A DNA stretch of 64,000 nucleotides. Source: Halorubrum salinum (GTDB lineage Archaea; Halobacteriota; Halobacteria; Halobacteriales; Haloferacaceae). Shown here one piece after another: positions 44,026 to 53,107 of the stretch (within the stretch, counting starts at the first letter, position 1; every line of letters begins with the position of its first letter). Where the stretch lies: positions 186,001 through 250,000 of the forward strand of contig NZ_JANHDO010000003.1 of NCBI RefSeq assembly GCF_024494575.1. Reading direction: 5' to 3'. The notes under the pieces were generated by a model. That model was given only the letters and a program-made list of their open reading frames with translations. It was not told the DNA's origin and did not search any database. The position numbers were made by a program, and so were the translations under genes.

Positions 44026-45462
44026 ATGACTTCGGCGGGCGACTCCGGCGCGACTCCGACCGGCGACGGAGCCGCCGCCATCGACGGAGACGAGTTCGAC
44101 TTCGCCGCCCCCTCGACCGACCAGTCGTTCGAGAACGCGCTCGCGAAGGCCCGCGACGGAACGCGGCTCACCGTGGACGACGCGGTCGAACTGCTCGCGA
44201 CGGGCACGGACCGAGCCGGGATCGACCCGGTCCGCAAGGAGGCCGTGTTGGAGGCCGCCGACCGTCGGCGACGCGAGGCGGTCGGCGACGAAGTGACGTT
44301 CGTCGCCAACATTAACAACAACGTCACCACGGCCTGTAACACCGGCTGTCTGTTCTGTAACTTCAAGGACTCCGCCCACGCCTTCGAGGCCGACAGCGAC
44401 GCCGACCACGCGGGGTTCACCAAGACGCCCGCGGAGTCGAAAGCGATAGTCGAGGACGCGCTCGACATGGGCGTCTACGAGGTGTGTTCGGTCTCCGGGC
44501 TCCATCCCGCGCTGGCGCTCGACGCGGAGCACCACGAGATCCTCGCCGCCCACGACGACCCCGCGAGCGCGGTGAACTACAAGCCGCCGAGCCGCTACGC
44601 CACCGATCCGGGCACCTACGTCGAGCAGGTAGAGGCGATGTCCGTCGGCGGGATCCATGTCCACTCGATGACTCCGGAAGAGGCGTATCACGCCAAACGA
44701 GGCACCGATTGGACGTACGAGGACGTGTACCGCGACCTCTCCGCCGCGGGGCTCGACTCCGCGCCGGGCACCGCCGCGGAGATCCTCGTCGACGAGGTCC
44801 GCGACGTGATCTGTCCCGGGAAGATCGGCACCGACGACTGGGTGGCGGCGATGGAGGGCGCGGTCGCGGCCGGCCTCGACGTGACCTCCACGATGATGTA
44901 CGGCCACGTCGAGACGGTCGAACACCGCGCCGAGCACCTCGGCGTGATCCGCGACCTGCAGGACCGCACCGGCGGGATCACGGAGTTCGTCCCCCTCTCA
45001 TTCATCCACCAGAACACGCCGCTGTACCGGCACGGCGTCGTGGACGGCGGCGCGTCGCGCGCCGAGGACGAGCTGGTCGTCGCGGTCGCGCGCCTCTTCT
45101 TAGACAACGTCGACCACGTGCAGGCCTCGTGGGTCAAGTCGGGCGACGCGCACGGTCTCAAACTCCTCAACTGCGGTGCCGACGACTTCATGGGGACGAT
45201 CCTCTCCGAGGAGATCACGAAGCGGGCCGGCGGTGAATACGGCGAGTACCGCTCGTTCGACGACTACGTCGAGATGATCACGGCGATCGGTCGGCAGCCG
45301 GTCGAACGCTCGACCGACTACCGGACGCGTCGACGTCTCGACCCCGAGGACGGCCCGCACGGCCCGAAGCTCGGTCCGCGGGCCGACGGCACGCCGCTCC
45401 TGTCTGACCGCTCGTCTGCGGGCGGCGAACCGGGTGCGGAATCGGCCGGGGCCGACGACTGA
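44026..45462 (+). CDS. cofH: 5-amino-6-(D-ribitylamino)uracil-L-tyrosine 4-hydroxyphenyl transferase (CofH)
   Basis: CofH is the radical-SAM half of FO synthase; with CofG it makes the deazaflavin chromophore of coenzyme F420 from tyrosine and a ribityl-pyrimidine. The 478-residue protein has the [4Fe-4S] motif C-x3-C-x2-C at Cys104, Cys108 and Cys111 (TTACNTGCLFCNF), EVCSVSGLHPAL, GIHVHSMTPEEAYHAKR, PGTAAEILVDEVRDVICP and MYGHVETVEHRAEHL. The first 40 residues and the last 50 are acidic extensions. cofG is not in the window. The gene stands alone with its own promoter. Confidence 0.92.
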   Translation: MTSAGDSGATPTGDGAAAIDGDEFDFAAPSTDQSFENALAKARDGTRLTVDDAVELLATGTDRAGIDPVRKEAVLEAADRRRREAVGDEVTFVANINNNVTTACNTGCLFCNFKDSAHAFEADSDADHAGFTKTPAESKAIVEDALDMGVYEVCSVSGLHPALALDAEHHEILAAHDDPASAVNYKPPSRYATDPGTYVEQVEAMSVGGIHVHSMTPEEAYHAKRGTDWTYEDVYRDLSAAGLDSAPGTAAEILVDEVRDVICPGKIGTDDWVAAMEGAVAAGLDVTSTMMYGHVETVEHRAEHLGVIRDLQDRTGGITEFVPLSFIHQNTPLYRHGVVDGGASRAEDELVVAVARLFLDNVDHVQASWVKSGDAHGLKLLNCGADDFMGTILSEEITKRAGGEYGEYRSFDDYVEMITAIGRQPVERSTDYRTRRRLDPEDGPHGPKLGPRADGTPLLSDRSSAGGEPGAESAGADD

Positions 45463-45535
45463 GAGCGGGGCACGCGACGGAACCGATCGCGGAGACCGCC
45501 ACAAAGTATTCGCCGGTGACGACACACGCGCCGTC

Positions 45536-46012
45536 ATGCGCCGTAGAACCCTCCTCGCGGCCGCGAGCGCTGCCGGGAGCGTTCCGCTCGCCGGCTGTCC
45601 GACGCCCCCGTGGAGCGAGGATCCGGCGCAGATCGACGGGGTGACGGTGACGTTCCGGAGGGTGTACGACGGGGCGATCGAGGGGCACGACCACGGCCCG
45701 CGAGACGTTGCCGCGCTCCGTCCGGCTCTCGACGCCGACCCGCCCCGGCTGAGCGTTGTCGGCGTGATCCTCGACGGCGCGCGGGAGTGTTACGGAGCTA
45801 CGCTCCGCGAAGCGAGCCTCGCCGACGACATCCTCGAACTCCGGATAGCGACCGTACGCACGTCGGATTCGGCGGCAGGCGTCTGTCCCGACGTGGGACA
45901 GACACATCCGTATTCGGTCGCGGTCTCGTTCCGCGACGCGGCCGTTCCCGAGCGGGCGGTCGTCCGCCACGGCGACGAGACAGTGCTCGACGAGCTGGTC
46001 GCGACCGGCTGA
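45536..46012 (+). CDS. predicted Tat-exported lipoprotein, unknown function
   Basis: The 158-residue protein begins [21 protein letters not shown]: twin arginines, a hydrophobic stretch, and a lipobox L-A-G-C with Cys21. This fits haloarchaeal Tat-dependent lipoproteins anchored on the outer face of the membrane. The mature part is about 138 residues, with two further cysteines ([10 protein letters not shown] and AGVCPDVG). I do not recognise a family. A TATA-like AAAGTATT at 45503-45510 lies about 30 bases before the ATG, supporting this start over upstream in-frame codons. Confidence 0.75.
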   Translation: MRRRTLLAAASAAGSVPLAGCPTPPWSEDPAQIDGVTVTFRRVYDGAIEGHDHGPRDVAALRPALDADPPRLSVVGVILDGARECYGATLREASLADDILELRIATVRTSDSAAGVCPDVGQTHPYSVAVSFRDAAVPERAVVRHGDETVLDELVATG

Positions 46013-46110
46013 CCGGCGCGGACGGCCTCACCGAGGCGGGTCCGACCGGTCGAGGGCACCGTCGGGTCGAGGCCTGCCACCGCCTCCCACGAGGGCGACC
46101 AATCGCCACG

Positions 46111-46119
46111 CTTTATTAA
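46111..46119 (+). promoter_or_regulatory. TATA box of hpt
   Basis: CTTTATTAA lies about 25 bases before the ATG at 46140, a strong archaeal TATA match giving a near-leaderless transcript. Confidence 0.6.
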
Positions 46120-46139
46120 TCGCCCCGAGTACCCGCGAC

Positions 46140-46709
46140 ATGGACCAGTTGCGGCAGTCGCTCCTCGACGCGCCGATAATCGAGAAAGGCGAGTACCAGT
46201 ACTTCGTCCACCCGATCAGCGACGGCGTTCCGATGCTCGAACCGGAGCTGCTCCGGGAGATCGTCATCCGGATCATCCGAAAGGCTGAGCTGGAGAACGT
46301 CGACAAGATCGTCACGCCCGCCGCGATGGGGATCCACATCTCCACCGCGCTCTCTCTCATGACCGACATCCCGCTCGTCGTCATCCGCAAGCGGCAGTAC
46401 GGCCTCGACGGCGAGGTGCCGCTGTTCCAGGAGACGGGCTACTCCGAGTCGGAGATGTACATCAACGACGTTGAGGAGGGCGACCGCGTGCTCGTGTTAG
46501 ACGACGTGCTCTCGACCGGCGGCACGATGAAGGCGATCCTAGACGCGCTCACCGACGAGGTCGGTGCGGACGTCGTGGACGTCGTCGCGGTGATCAAGAA
46601 GGCGGGCGACAACGAGCTCGACGACACCGACTACAACGTGAAGACGCTGATCAACGTCACCGTGGAGGACGGCGAAGTCGTGATCGTCGACGCCCAAGGC
46701 GACGAGTAG
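46140..46709 (+). CDS. hpt: archaeal-type purine (hypoxanthine/guanine) phosphoribosyltransferase
   Basis: The 189-residue protein salvages a purine base by transfer to PRPP. It has the PRPP-binding loop [18 protein letters not shown], the signature of type I phosphoribosyltransferases, plus [17 protein letters not shown] and [14 protein letters not shown]. The overall architecture matches archaeal HGPRTase-like enzymes, which resemble adenine phosphoribosyltransferases, so the base preference is uncertain. It is a single gene, convergent with the permease gene at 46789. Confidence 0.9.
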   Translation: MDQLRQSLLDAPIIEKGEYQYFVHPISDGVPMLEPELLREIVIRIIRKAELENVDKIVTPAAMGIHISTALSLMTDIPLVVIRKRQYGLDGEVPLFQETGYSESEMYINDVEEGDRVLVLDDVLSTGGTMKAILDALTDEVGADVVDVVAVIKKAGDNELDDTDYNVKTLINVTVEDGEVVIVDAQGDE

Positions 46710-46788
46710 GCCCGTCTCGACGGAGACGCGTTCGGCTTCCGTCACGGATCCAGAACCCGCGTACCGAAGACTGAGAGAAGCGCTTAGC

Positions 46789-47829
46789 TTAGATTGCGTC
46801 GTAATCCTCGCGGAACGTTTCGAGCGTCGCGGCGAGCACGCCGATGACGATCGGGCCGACGAACAGCCCGGTGAAGCCGACGGAGTAGATCCCGCCGAAC
46901 ACGCCGAGCAGGATGACCGCCGGATTGAGATGTGCCTGCTGGTCGATGACGAACGGCCGGGCGTAGTTGTCGACCATGGCGATCACGAGCACCCCGTAGA
47001 CGGCGAGGAACACGCCCGCAGTCACCTGATCGATGGCGATGAGGTACGCCGCGGCCGGCCCCCAGACGAAGAACGCGCCGACGAGCGGGACGAGAGCGAG
47101 CACGGCCATGACGAACGTCCAGAAGACGACGTCCGGGATCCCGGCGGCCCAGAGACCGATCCCGGCCACGACCGCCTGCAACAGCGCCACGACGATGTGT
47201 CCGATCACGACACCGCGGGTCATCGCGTCGACTCGGTCAACGAGATCGGAGGTAACGTGCTGGGGCAACGGACTCGTCGAGCGGAGCCAGCGAACGAACG
47301 CCGGGCCGTCGATGAGCGTGTAGTAGACGAGAAACAGCGCCAGCGAGAGCCCGACCGACGCGCGGAGCCCCGTCGTGACGATCCCGCTTACCCCGCCGAA
47401 AAGCGAGTCGACGAGGAGCTGTCCGCCCATCGCGAGCAGCTCGCCGACGTCGACCTCCTGTCCGGTGAGAGCACCGATCTCGGCTTCGATCGCGGCTACG
47501 TCGATGTCGGTATTTCCGCGCGCGATGTCGGCCAAGTCGCGGGCGAACACCCACGAGATGTACGCGACAGGCAGGATGACGGAGACGACGGCGGTGAGAA
47601 TGAGCCCCAACGCGGAGAGCATGCTCCCGAACCGCTGTGCGAGCGACTGTCGGAGCCAACGGGACAAGAGAGACCGAAGCCGCCGCGAGAGCCGAACGTG
47701 GAACGGAAAGAGCACGTACGCGAGGATGGCCGACGCGATGACGTACTCGACGAACGGGAGGATGACGAAGATAGTCAGTAAAGAGACGGATCCGATGAGC
47801 AACAGGAGAAACGACTGACCGCGGTTCAT
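46789..47829 (-). CDS. AI-2E family transporter (YdiK/PerM-type permease)
   Basis: The 346-residue protein has about seven to eight membrane helices. Landmarks of the AI-2E/PerM family are LPFVEYVIASAILAYVLFPFH, LALFLVYYTLIDGP, VRWLRSTSPLPQH, LVPLVGAFFVWGPAAAYL and DNYARPFVIDQQAHLNPAVILLGVFGG. Family members export small molecules or act as Na+/H+ antiporters; the name does not prove autoinducer transport. Followed on the same strand upstream by the DUF6149 gene, 60 bases away, so co-transcription is possible. Confidence 0.88.
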   Translation of the reverse strand: MNRGQSFLLLLIGSVSLLTIFVILPFVEYVIASAILAYVLFPFHVRLSRRLRSLLSRWLRQSLAQRFGSMLSALGLILTAVVSVILPVAYISWVFARDLADIARGNTDIDVAAIEAEIGALTGQEVDVGELLAMGGQLLVDSLFGGVSGIVTTGLRASVGLSLALFLVYYTLIDGPAFVRWLRSTSPLPQHVTSDLVDRVDAMTRGVVIGHIVVALLQAVVAGIGLWAAGIPDVVFWTFVMAVLALVPLVGAFFVWGPAAAYLIAIDQVTAGVFLAVYGVLVIAMVDNYARPFVIDQQAHLNPAVILLGVFGGIYSVGFTGLFVGPIVIGVLAATLETFREDYDAI

Positions 47830-47889
47830 GTCTGTGCCCTCTCGCCGCCGCGATATAAACGTGGCCGGCGACGGGAGCGTTGACGCGTC

Positions 47890-48486
47890 TCAGGCGCTGG
47901 CTTCGTCCTCGTCGAGTCCGGGTGCGGCGCTCGGGTCGACCTCGTCGGGCTCTTCGGTCTCACCGCCGACGACGGTCTCGCCCTCGTCGGTCTCGACGTA
48001 GACGTCGTCGGCGAATCCGGCGAGCGCGTTCTCGTACTCTGCGGTCTCGAGTCGCTCCGGCGTCTCCGCCGCTTCCGGGATCCCGTCGGCCGGTCGAAAC
48101 GCGCCGAGCGGGTCGTCGATGGTTATCGCGTGGTCGGCGAAGAACTCCTCGTAGCGGCGGTAGTGTGCCTCCAACTCGTCGCCGGGTATCTCCATCATCT
48201 CCGTCCAGCCGTGATTGAAGAAGTCGAAGTTGGCCTGAACGTGCGTGATCTCGCGAGCCTCGGCCTCGGTGAACCCCCGCTCTAGGGCGGCGACGTACGC
48301 GTCCATCGTCGCGTCGAAGAAGCCGTCGAGGTGGTCACGTCGCTCCTCGCGACGCTCTTCGTCGGCCTTGTTGAGGAAGATGCTCGTGTGGAGGTCGACG
48401 AGTTTGTCGTTCGCCACGTCCCCCACAACCGGCGTCGTAAGCGCCTTCTTCGCGGCCCAATGGCGGATGTTCTGCCGAATTTTCAT
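47890..48486 (-). CDS. DUF6149-like haloarchaeal protein
   Basis: The 198-residue protein begins MKIRQNIRHWAAKKALTTPVVGDVANDKLVDLHT. It is mostly alpha-helical with EREEERR-type charged helices (DEERREERRDHLDGFFDATMDAYVAALERG), then HVQANFDFFNHGWTEMMEIP, and an acidic disordered tail of about 50 residues. I believe it corresponds to DUF6149, of unknown function. It has no signal peptide or membrane helix. It is divergent from the DUF1684 gene at 48626. Confidence 0.7.
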   Translation of the reverse strand: MKIRQNIRHWAAKKALTTPVVGDVANDKLVDLHTSIFLNKADEERREERRDHLDGFFDATMDAYVAALERGFTEAEAREITHVQANFDFFNHGWTEMMEIPGDELEAHYRRYEEFFADHAITIDDPLGAFRPADGIPEAAETPERLETAEYENALAGFADDVYVETDEGETVVGGETEEPDEVDPSAAPGLDEDEASA

Positions 48487-48595
48487 ACCCGTGATTGGAC
48501 CGCGACACTCTTGAATCTGTGGCGTCCGCGGTCGACTTCCCGTGCCGACGCGAGCGCTTCGAGCGGCGGCAGCCGAACCGCGGTCGCGACGAAAC

Positions 48596-48620
48596 CTATA
48601 TTGTACACAACGAACAATAT
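48596..48620 (+). promoter_or_regulatory. TATA box overlapped by an inverted repeat (operator candidate) before the DUF1684 gene
   Basis: ATATTGT (48598-48604) and ACAATAT (48614-48620) form a perfect 7-base inverted repeat with a 9-base spacer. The TATA-like CTATATTG (48596-48603) overlaps the left arm, and the start codon at 48626 lies just after the right arm. A protein bound here would block both TBP and polymerase, so repression is the simplest reading. Confidence 0.55.
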
Positions 48621-48625
48621 CGGGT

Positions 48626-49219
48626 ATGACCGAGGCGACCGACGGCGACGACGACTGGGCTCGACAGATAACGCACGAGCGACGGGCGAAGGCGGAACAG
48701 TTCCGGGATTCGGCGCGGTCGCCGCTGCCGGAGTCGATGCGTGGGGACGAGTCCCCCGGGCTGGCGTACTTCGACCCGGACCGAACGTACCGGTTCGTGC
48801 TCCCGCTTCACGAGCACGACGACCCGGAGACCGTGACCGTCGAGACGACCGCCGACGGCGAGCAGACGTACCGACGGTGGGGCGAGTTCACCTTCGAGAT
48901 CGGCGGCGAGACGTCCGTCCTGCAGGCGTATCGGCCGGCTGATGGGTCCGACCGGTTCTGGGTTCCCTTCCGAGACGAGACCAACGGGGAAGAAACGTAC
49001 GGCGCGGGCCGGTACCTCGATCTCGAACCGGAGCGCGACCGCGTCGACGGCGAGTGGATCCTCGATTTCAACCACGCGTACAACCCGACGTGCGCGTACA
49101 ACCACGCCTACGAGTGTCCGCTGATACCGATGGAAAACTGGCTCGACGTCCGGATCGAGGCCGGCGAGAAGGACTTTCCCGCCGATCCCGCTGGGTCCCA
49201 CTCCCCGGAGTCGAACTGA
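48626..49219 (+). CDS. DUF1684 family protein
   Basis: The 197-residue soluble protein contains the DUF1684 core: LAYFDPDRTYRFVLPL, FWVPFRDETNGEETYGAGRY, DFNHAYNPTCAYNHAYECP and ENWLDVRIEAGEKDF. Conserved Cys, Asn and Tyr residues form a small, possibly metal- or ligand-binding beta fold. The function is unknown in all organisms. The start at 48626 is set by the promoter and by the good N-terminus MTEATDGDDDWARQITHERR. It may be repressed through the inverted repeat before it. Confidence 0.88.
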   Translation: MTEATDGDDDWARQITHERRAKAEQFRDSARSPLPESMRGDESPGLAYFDPDRTYRFVLPLHEHDDPETVTVETTADGEQTYRRWGEFTFEIGGETSVLQAYRPADGSDRFWVPFRDETNGEETYGAGRYLDLEPERDRVDGEWILDFNHAYNPTCAYNHAYECPLIPMENWLDVRIEAGEKDFPADPAGSHSPESN

Positions 49220-49314
49220 CCGATCGTTTCCTCGGCCCCCGCGTGAGCGACGGTGTGTCACGGCTACAGACGCGGATGACAACCCACATTAACCATGAAT
49301 CCGAACGCCCGCGT

Positions 49315-50553
49315 ATGAGTGATTCGTACGTGATCGTCGGTGACGGTATCGCGGGTGCGTCCGCGGCCGAGACGCTCCGTGAGGAAGCGCCGGACGCCGA
49401 GATCACGGTTCTCACCGACGAGGGAGAGTCCCTCTACAACCGGATCCTGATAAAGGAGTACGCGAAGGGGAAGCTCCCCGAAGCGCCGATCTCGATCCAC
49501 CAGGAGTCGTGGTACGACGACCACGACGTCGACCTCCGGCTCAACACGGTCGTCGTCGACATCGACGTCGAAAACGACGCCGTCCACACCCACGAGGGCG
49601 AGACGTTCGAGTACGACTCGCTCCTTCTCGCCGTCGGCGGGACCCCTCAACAGCTCCCCGTCGAGAACGCCGATGCCGACGGGATCCACCACTTCTGGAC
49701 GTTCCAAGACGCCCGAAACATCAAAGAGAGCGTCGAGGACGCAGAGCGGGCCGTCATCGTCGGTGCGGGGCTTCTCGGCATCGACTTCGCCGCCATCTGC
49801 GGCGCGCAGGACGTGGAGGCGAAGTACCTCATGCGCGGCGACGCGTGGTGGCGCTACGCGCTCTCCACGGAGGGCGCAGAGATCATGCACGACGCGATGC
49901 GGGAACGCGGCGTCGAACCGGTCTTCGACTCCGGCGTCGACCACTTCGAGGTGGACTCCGAGGGCCACGTCGAGGCGGCAGTCGACCCGAACGGCGAGCG
50001 CTACGAGTGCGACTTCGCGGGCGTTGCGATCGGCCTCAACTTCAACACCGAGCTCGTCGAGCCGACGCCGATCGAGACGGAAAACGGCATTGTCGTCGAC
50101 GAGTACATGCGGACCAACGTCGACAACGTGTTCGCGGCAGGTGACATCACCACGTTCAACGACCTCGTGCTCGGCGAGCAGGGTAAGAACGGCTCGTGGG
50201 GATCGGCCAAAGAGCAGGGGACGGTCGCCGCGCGCAACATGATCGAGTACGGTTCCGACGCGTTCGAGTGGGTCTCCTCGTACTCGATCACCCACTTCGA
50301 CTTCCCGTTCCTCTCGTTCGGTCACCCGACGATCGGCGACGAGTCGGTCGAAGCGATGACCGACGAGGGCGAGTGGCGGCGCGTGGCGCTCAAAGACGGC
50401 AAGGTCGTCGGCGGCGTCCTCATCGGCGACCTCTCGCCGCAGTCGGCGTTCAAACAGCTGATGCGTGAAGGCCGCGACGTGAGCGGCCAGACGGACCTGC
50501 TCATGGAGCCCGGCTTCGCAGTCGACGACCTCGCGGCGACGACCGAACAGTAG
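49315..50553 (+). CDS. NAD(P)/FAD-dependent pyridine nucleotide-disulfide oxidoreductase
   Basis: The 412-residue protein has the FAD-binding GDGIAGASAAETL at the N-terminus, the NAD(P)-binding VIVGAGLLGIDFAAI in the middle, and the FAD-anchoring VFAAGDIT near residue 278. It lacks the redox-active CxxxxC of disulfide reductases. It resembles NirB-type/rubredoxin-reductase-like flavoproteins. The electron partner is unknown. ATG 49315 follows a TATA-like ACATTAAC (49286-49293) by about 26 bases. A longer frame to 49054 overlaps the DUF1684 gene and is not coding. Confidence 0.9.
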   Translation: MSDSYVIVGDGIAGASAAETLREEAPDAEITVLTDEGESLYNRILIKEYAKGKLPEAPISIHQESWYDDHDVDLRLNTVVVDIDVENDAVHTHEGETFEYDSLLLAVGGTPQQLPVENADADGIHHFWTFQDARNIKESVEDAERAVIVGAGLLGIDFAAICGAQDVEAKYLMRGDAWWRYALSTEGAEIMHDAMRERGVEPVFDSGVDHFEVDSEGHVEAAVDPNGERYECDFAGVAIGLNFNTELVEPTPIETENGIVVDEYMRTNVDNVFAAGDITTFNDLVLGEQGKNGSWGSAKEQGTVAARNMIEYGSDAFEWVSSYSITHFDFPFLSFGHPTIGDESVEAMTDEGEWRRVALKDGKVVGGVLIGDLSPQSAFKQLMREGRDVSGQTDLLMEPGFAVDDLAATTEQ

Positions 50554-50607
50554 CGTCCGCGGCGGTCAGTACCTTTTCCCGCTCTGAGGTCGTATCGTCG
50601 TGTATAG

Positions 50608-52785
50608 ATGGCCCACGGCGCGCGCGACGGTCAATCGGATCCCCCCGGAAACGGGTTCTACGCGTCGTTTATCGAGGAGAGCACGGATCCGGTCTTGTCC
50701 GTCGATGCGACGGGTGCCGTGGTGTACGCGAACCCGGCCGCGGCGCGAACGCTGGGGTACGATGCCGAGTCGCTCGTCGGTCGTCACCTCGAATCGATGG
50801 TCCCCGAGAGCACTGCCGACCGACGGGCCCGGTCCCTCCGCGAACGGCTTTCGACGCCCGAGCGTCTCGTCGACAGCGGAGACGTCACGGTTCCGCTCGC
50901 GGACAGCGACGGGACGGCTCGCTCGTTTTCGGCTCGGTTCCACGAACACGACCCGGGGGACGGTCCGGTCTATACCGGCGTCTTCCGCGAGCGCACCGAG
51001 GGCACTCGAGGTCGCGACCTCCGGACGTACCGGAATCTGATCGAACACGCCGGACACGCGATATACGTCACCGACACCGACGGCACGATCGAGTACGTCA
51101 ACCCGGCGTTCACGGAACACACCGGCTACGAGCCGGAGGAGGCCGTGGGCGAGACGCCGGCGATCCTCAACTCCGGAGAGATGCCGACTGATTACTTCGA
51201 CTCGCTGTGGGAGACGATCCGCTCGGGCGGGGTGTGGGAGGAGGAGATCGTCGACCGGAGAAAAGACGGCACGCTGTACCATGCCCACCAGACGATCGCG
51301 CCGGTGTTCGACGAGGCGGGAACGGTCTCTCGGTTCGTCGCCATCCAGACGGATATCACGGACCGGAAGCAGGCGGAAGGACGGCTGAAGCAGTACCGCG
51401 ACATCGTCGAACGGCTGGACGACCCGATCCTGTTGCAGAACCGCGAGGGCGAGTTCGAACTCCTCAACGAGGCGGTGAGCGAGTTCGCCGGCGTGTCTCG
51501 CGAAGCGCTGTACGGGGCGGACGAGTCCGTCTTCATGGACGACGCGAGTGCCGCCGACATCGACGAACACCGGCAGACGGTCTTGGAGACCGAGGAGCCG
51601 GCGTCGTACGAGATCTCGCCGACGTTTCCGAAAGGCGACCGGGACGCGACGTTCAGCACCCGTCGGTACCCCTACTACGACGGCGACGGCGAACTGGCGG
51701 GGACGTTCGCGGTCTGTCGTGACGTCACCGAACTCAAGCGACACGAGGCCGAACTGGAACGGTACGAGCGCGCCGTCGAGGGGGCGACCGACCTCATCGC
51801 CGCCGTCGACCGCGACGAGCGATTTCTGTTCGCGAACGAGCAGTACCGGTCGTACCACGGGATAGACGAGGAGGCGGATATCTGCGGCCGCACCCTCGAA
51901 GACGTCGTCGACGACGAGCAGTATCGCGACGTGGCCCGACACGTGAGCCGGGCGCTCGACGGGAACGCGGTCGAGTACCGGACGAGCCGAACCCATCCGG
52001 ACCGCGGCACGCGACGGTTCGACGTCCGGTACTATCCGCTCGAACACGTCGAAGACGGGGCCGTTTCCGTCGACGGCGTCGTCGGGGTCCTGCGCGACGT
52101 GACCGACAGTGAGAACCGCGCTCATCAGCTTCGCGTCGTCGACCGGGTGTTGCAACACAACCTCCGGAACGCGATGACGGTCGTCCGGGGGCGGGCGAGA
52201 CAGATAGCCGAGTCGGACGACCGGGCGGCAGTCGACGCGGCCGACGACGTGATCGCCCGCGCCGAGGCGCTGTTGTCGACGAGCGAGAAGGTTCATCACA
52301 TCACCGAGGTGTTGAGCGATCCGCCGGAGACGGAGCCGGTCGACGTCTCCAGAACGGTCGAGCGTATCGCGGCGGCGGTCGCAGACGAGTTCCCGGAGGC
52401 GTCGGTGTCGGTGTCGATCGCGGAGGCGTCGCTGACCGCGTCGGCGACGACGTGGCTCAGCCGCGCCGTCGACGAGCTGTTACGAAACGCGATCGTCCAC
52501 CACGACGGGGACGCGCCGACCGTCGAGGCCGCGGTGGAGCCGACCGACGACGGCGTGGCGGTCCACGTCACCGACGACGGTCCGGGGCTGTCGGGCATGA
52601 ATCGAGAGGTGTTAGAGACGGGCGAGGCCGTCGACGCCCTGTATCACGGGAGCGGGCTCGGCCTCTGGCTCGTCTACTGGGTCGTCCAGCAGTCGGGCGG
52701 GTCCGCTCACGTCGAAGCGGTTGCCCCCCGAGGGACGCGCGTCACCGTCACCCTCCCGCGGCCGGCCGTGCGCGGGGGCGTGTGA
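50608..52785 (+). CDS. multi-PAS sensor histidine kinase
   Basis: The 725-residue soluble kinase has four PAS modules, at about 15-125, 137-260, 262-380 and 385-505. The second is the clearest (IEHAGHAIYVTDTDGTIEYVNPAF, GYEPEEAVGETPAILNSGEM). The phosphoacceptor helix has VLQHNLRNAMTV (His517). The HATPase domain has AVDELLRNAIVHH, VTDDGPGLSGM and YHGSGLGLWLVYWVV. No membrane helix or receiver domain is present, so it senses cytoplasmic signals and must pass phosphate to an unlinked regulator. The second PAS has features often seen in flavin- or heme-binding PAS, but no cofactor residue can be called. Confidence 0.9.
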   Translation: MAHGARDGQSDPPGNGFYASFIEESTDPVLSVDATGAVVYANPAAARTLGYDAESLVGRHLESMVPESTADRRARSLRERLSTPERLVDSGDVTVPLADSDGTARSFSARFHEHDPGDGPVYTGVFRERTEGTRGRDLRTYRNLIEHAGHAIYVTDTDGTIEYVNPAFTEHTGYEPEEAVGETPAILNSGEMPTDYFDSLWETIRSGGVWEEEIVDRRKDGTLYHAHQTIAPVFDEAGTVSRFVAIQTDITDRKQAEGRLKQYRDIVERLDDPILLQNREGEFELLNEAVSEFAGVSREALYGADESVFMDDASAADIDEHRQTVLETEEPASYEISPTFPKGDRDATFSTRRYPYYDGDGELAGTFAVCRDVTELKRHEAELERYERAVEGATDLIAAVDRDERFLFANEQYRSYHGIDEEADICGRTLEDVVDDEQYRDVARHVSRALDGNAVEYRTSRTHPDRGTRRFDVRYYPLEHVEDGAVSVDGVVGVLRDVTDSENRAHQLRVVDRVLQHNLRNAMTVVRGRARQIAESDDRAAVDAADDVIARAEALLSTSEKVHHITEVLSDPPETEPVDVSRTVERIAAAVADEFPEASVSVSIAEASLTASATTWLSRAVDELLRNAIVHHDGDAPTVEAAVEPTDDGVAVHVTDDGPGLSGMNREVLETGEAVDALYHGSGLGLWLVYWVVQQSGGSAHVEAVAPRGTRVTVTLPRPAVRGGV

Positions 52786-52814
52786 CCGCCGCCGTACTCG
52801 CCGTGCCGCCGATA

Positions 52815-52823
52815 CGTTTATCA
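52815..52823 (+). promoter_or_regulatory. TATA-like box before the 69-residue protein gene
   Basis: CGTTTATCA lies about 34 bases before the ATG at 52853, in an A/T-rich 40-base stretch after the histidine kinase gene. Confidence 0.4.
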
Positions 52824-52852
52824 CGATCTATGGTGTATGTTAACTCGTGACA

Positions 52853-53062
52853 ATGCGTGAGACGGACAGGCGGATCCGGGTCCGGCGGGTCGGACTCATC
52901 CCGGACGACGCGCGGGTTCGCCACTTCGACGAGCTCGACGAGGACGCACAGGCCGCGGTCAGCGAGCTGGCCGGCCGCCCCCGAACCGGGCGGGAGACGG
53001 GCGATCTGGACGACGGCGACGTGGTGAAGTTCACCGACTACTACCAGATTCGCACGCGCTGA
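52853..53062 (+). CDS. small haloarchaeal protein, unknown function
   Basis: The 69-residue protein reads as a compact fold: RRIRVRRVGLIPDDARVRHFDELDEDAQ, then AVSELAGRP and DLDDGDVVKFTDYYQIRTR. The halophile-like acidity and the promoter position support it as a real gene. I do not recognise a family. A GTG two codons earlier (52847) is an alternative start. It lies just ahead of another small gene on the same strand (53108), and both may be part of one transcript. Confidence 0.6.
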   Translation: MRETDRRIRVRRVGLIPDDARVRHFDELDEDAQAAVSELAGRPRTGRETGDLDDGDVVKFTDYYQIRTR

Positions 53063-53107
53063 CCGCCGAAGCGAAGTTGTTTTCGCCCGCGAAACGAAAC
53101 CCGAACC

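Noticed and set aside
44026-45462. Fused CofG-CofH (single FO synthase)
   Set aside because: The length (478) and the single radical-SAM cysteine motif show CofH only.
45463-46139. Possible tRNA or small RNA gene in the spacers around the lipoprotein gene
   Set aside because: No cloverleaf arms, T-loop GTTCRA or CCA-adjacent stem could be found by eye. I found no tRNA anywhere in the window, though a dedicated scan with tRNAscan-SE would be needed to exclude one.
46710-46788. Possible terminator hairpin between hpt and the AI-2E-type gene
   Set aside because: AAGCGCTT is a short palindrome, but no T-run follows on either strand; not enough to call.
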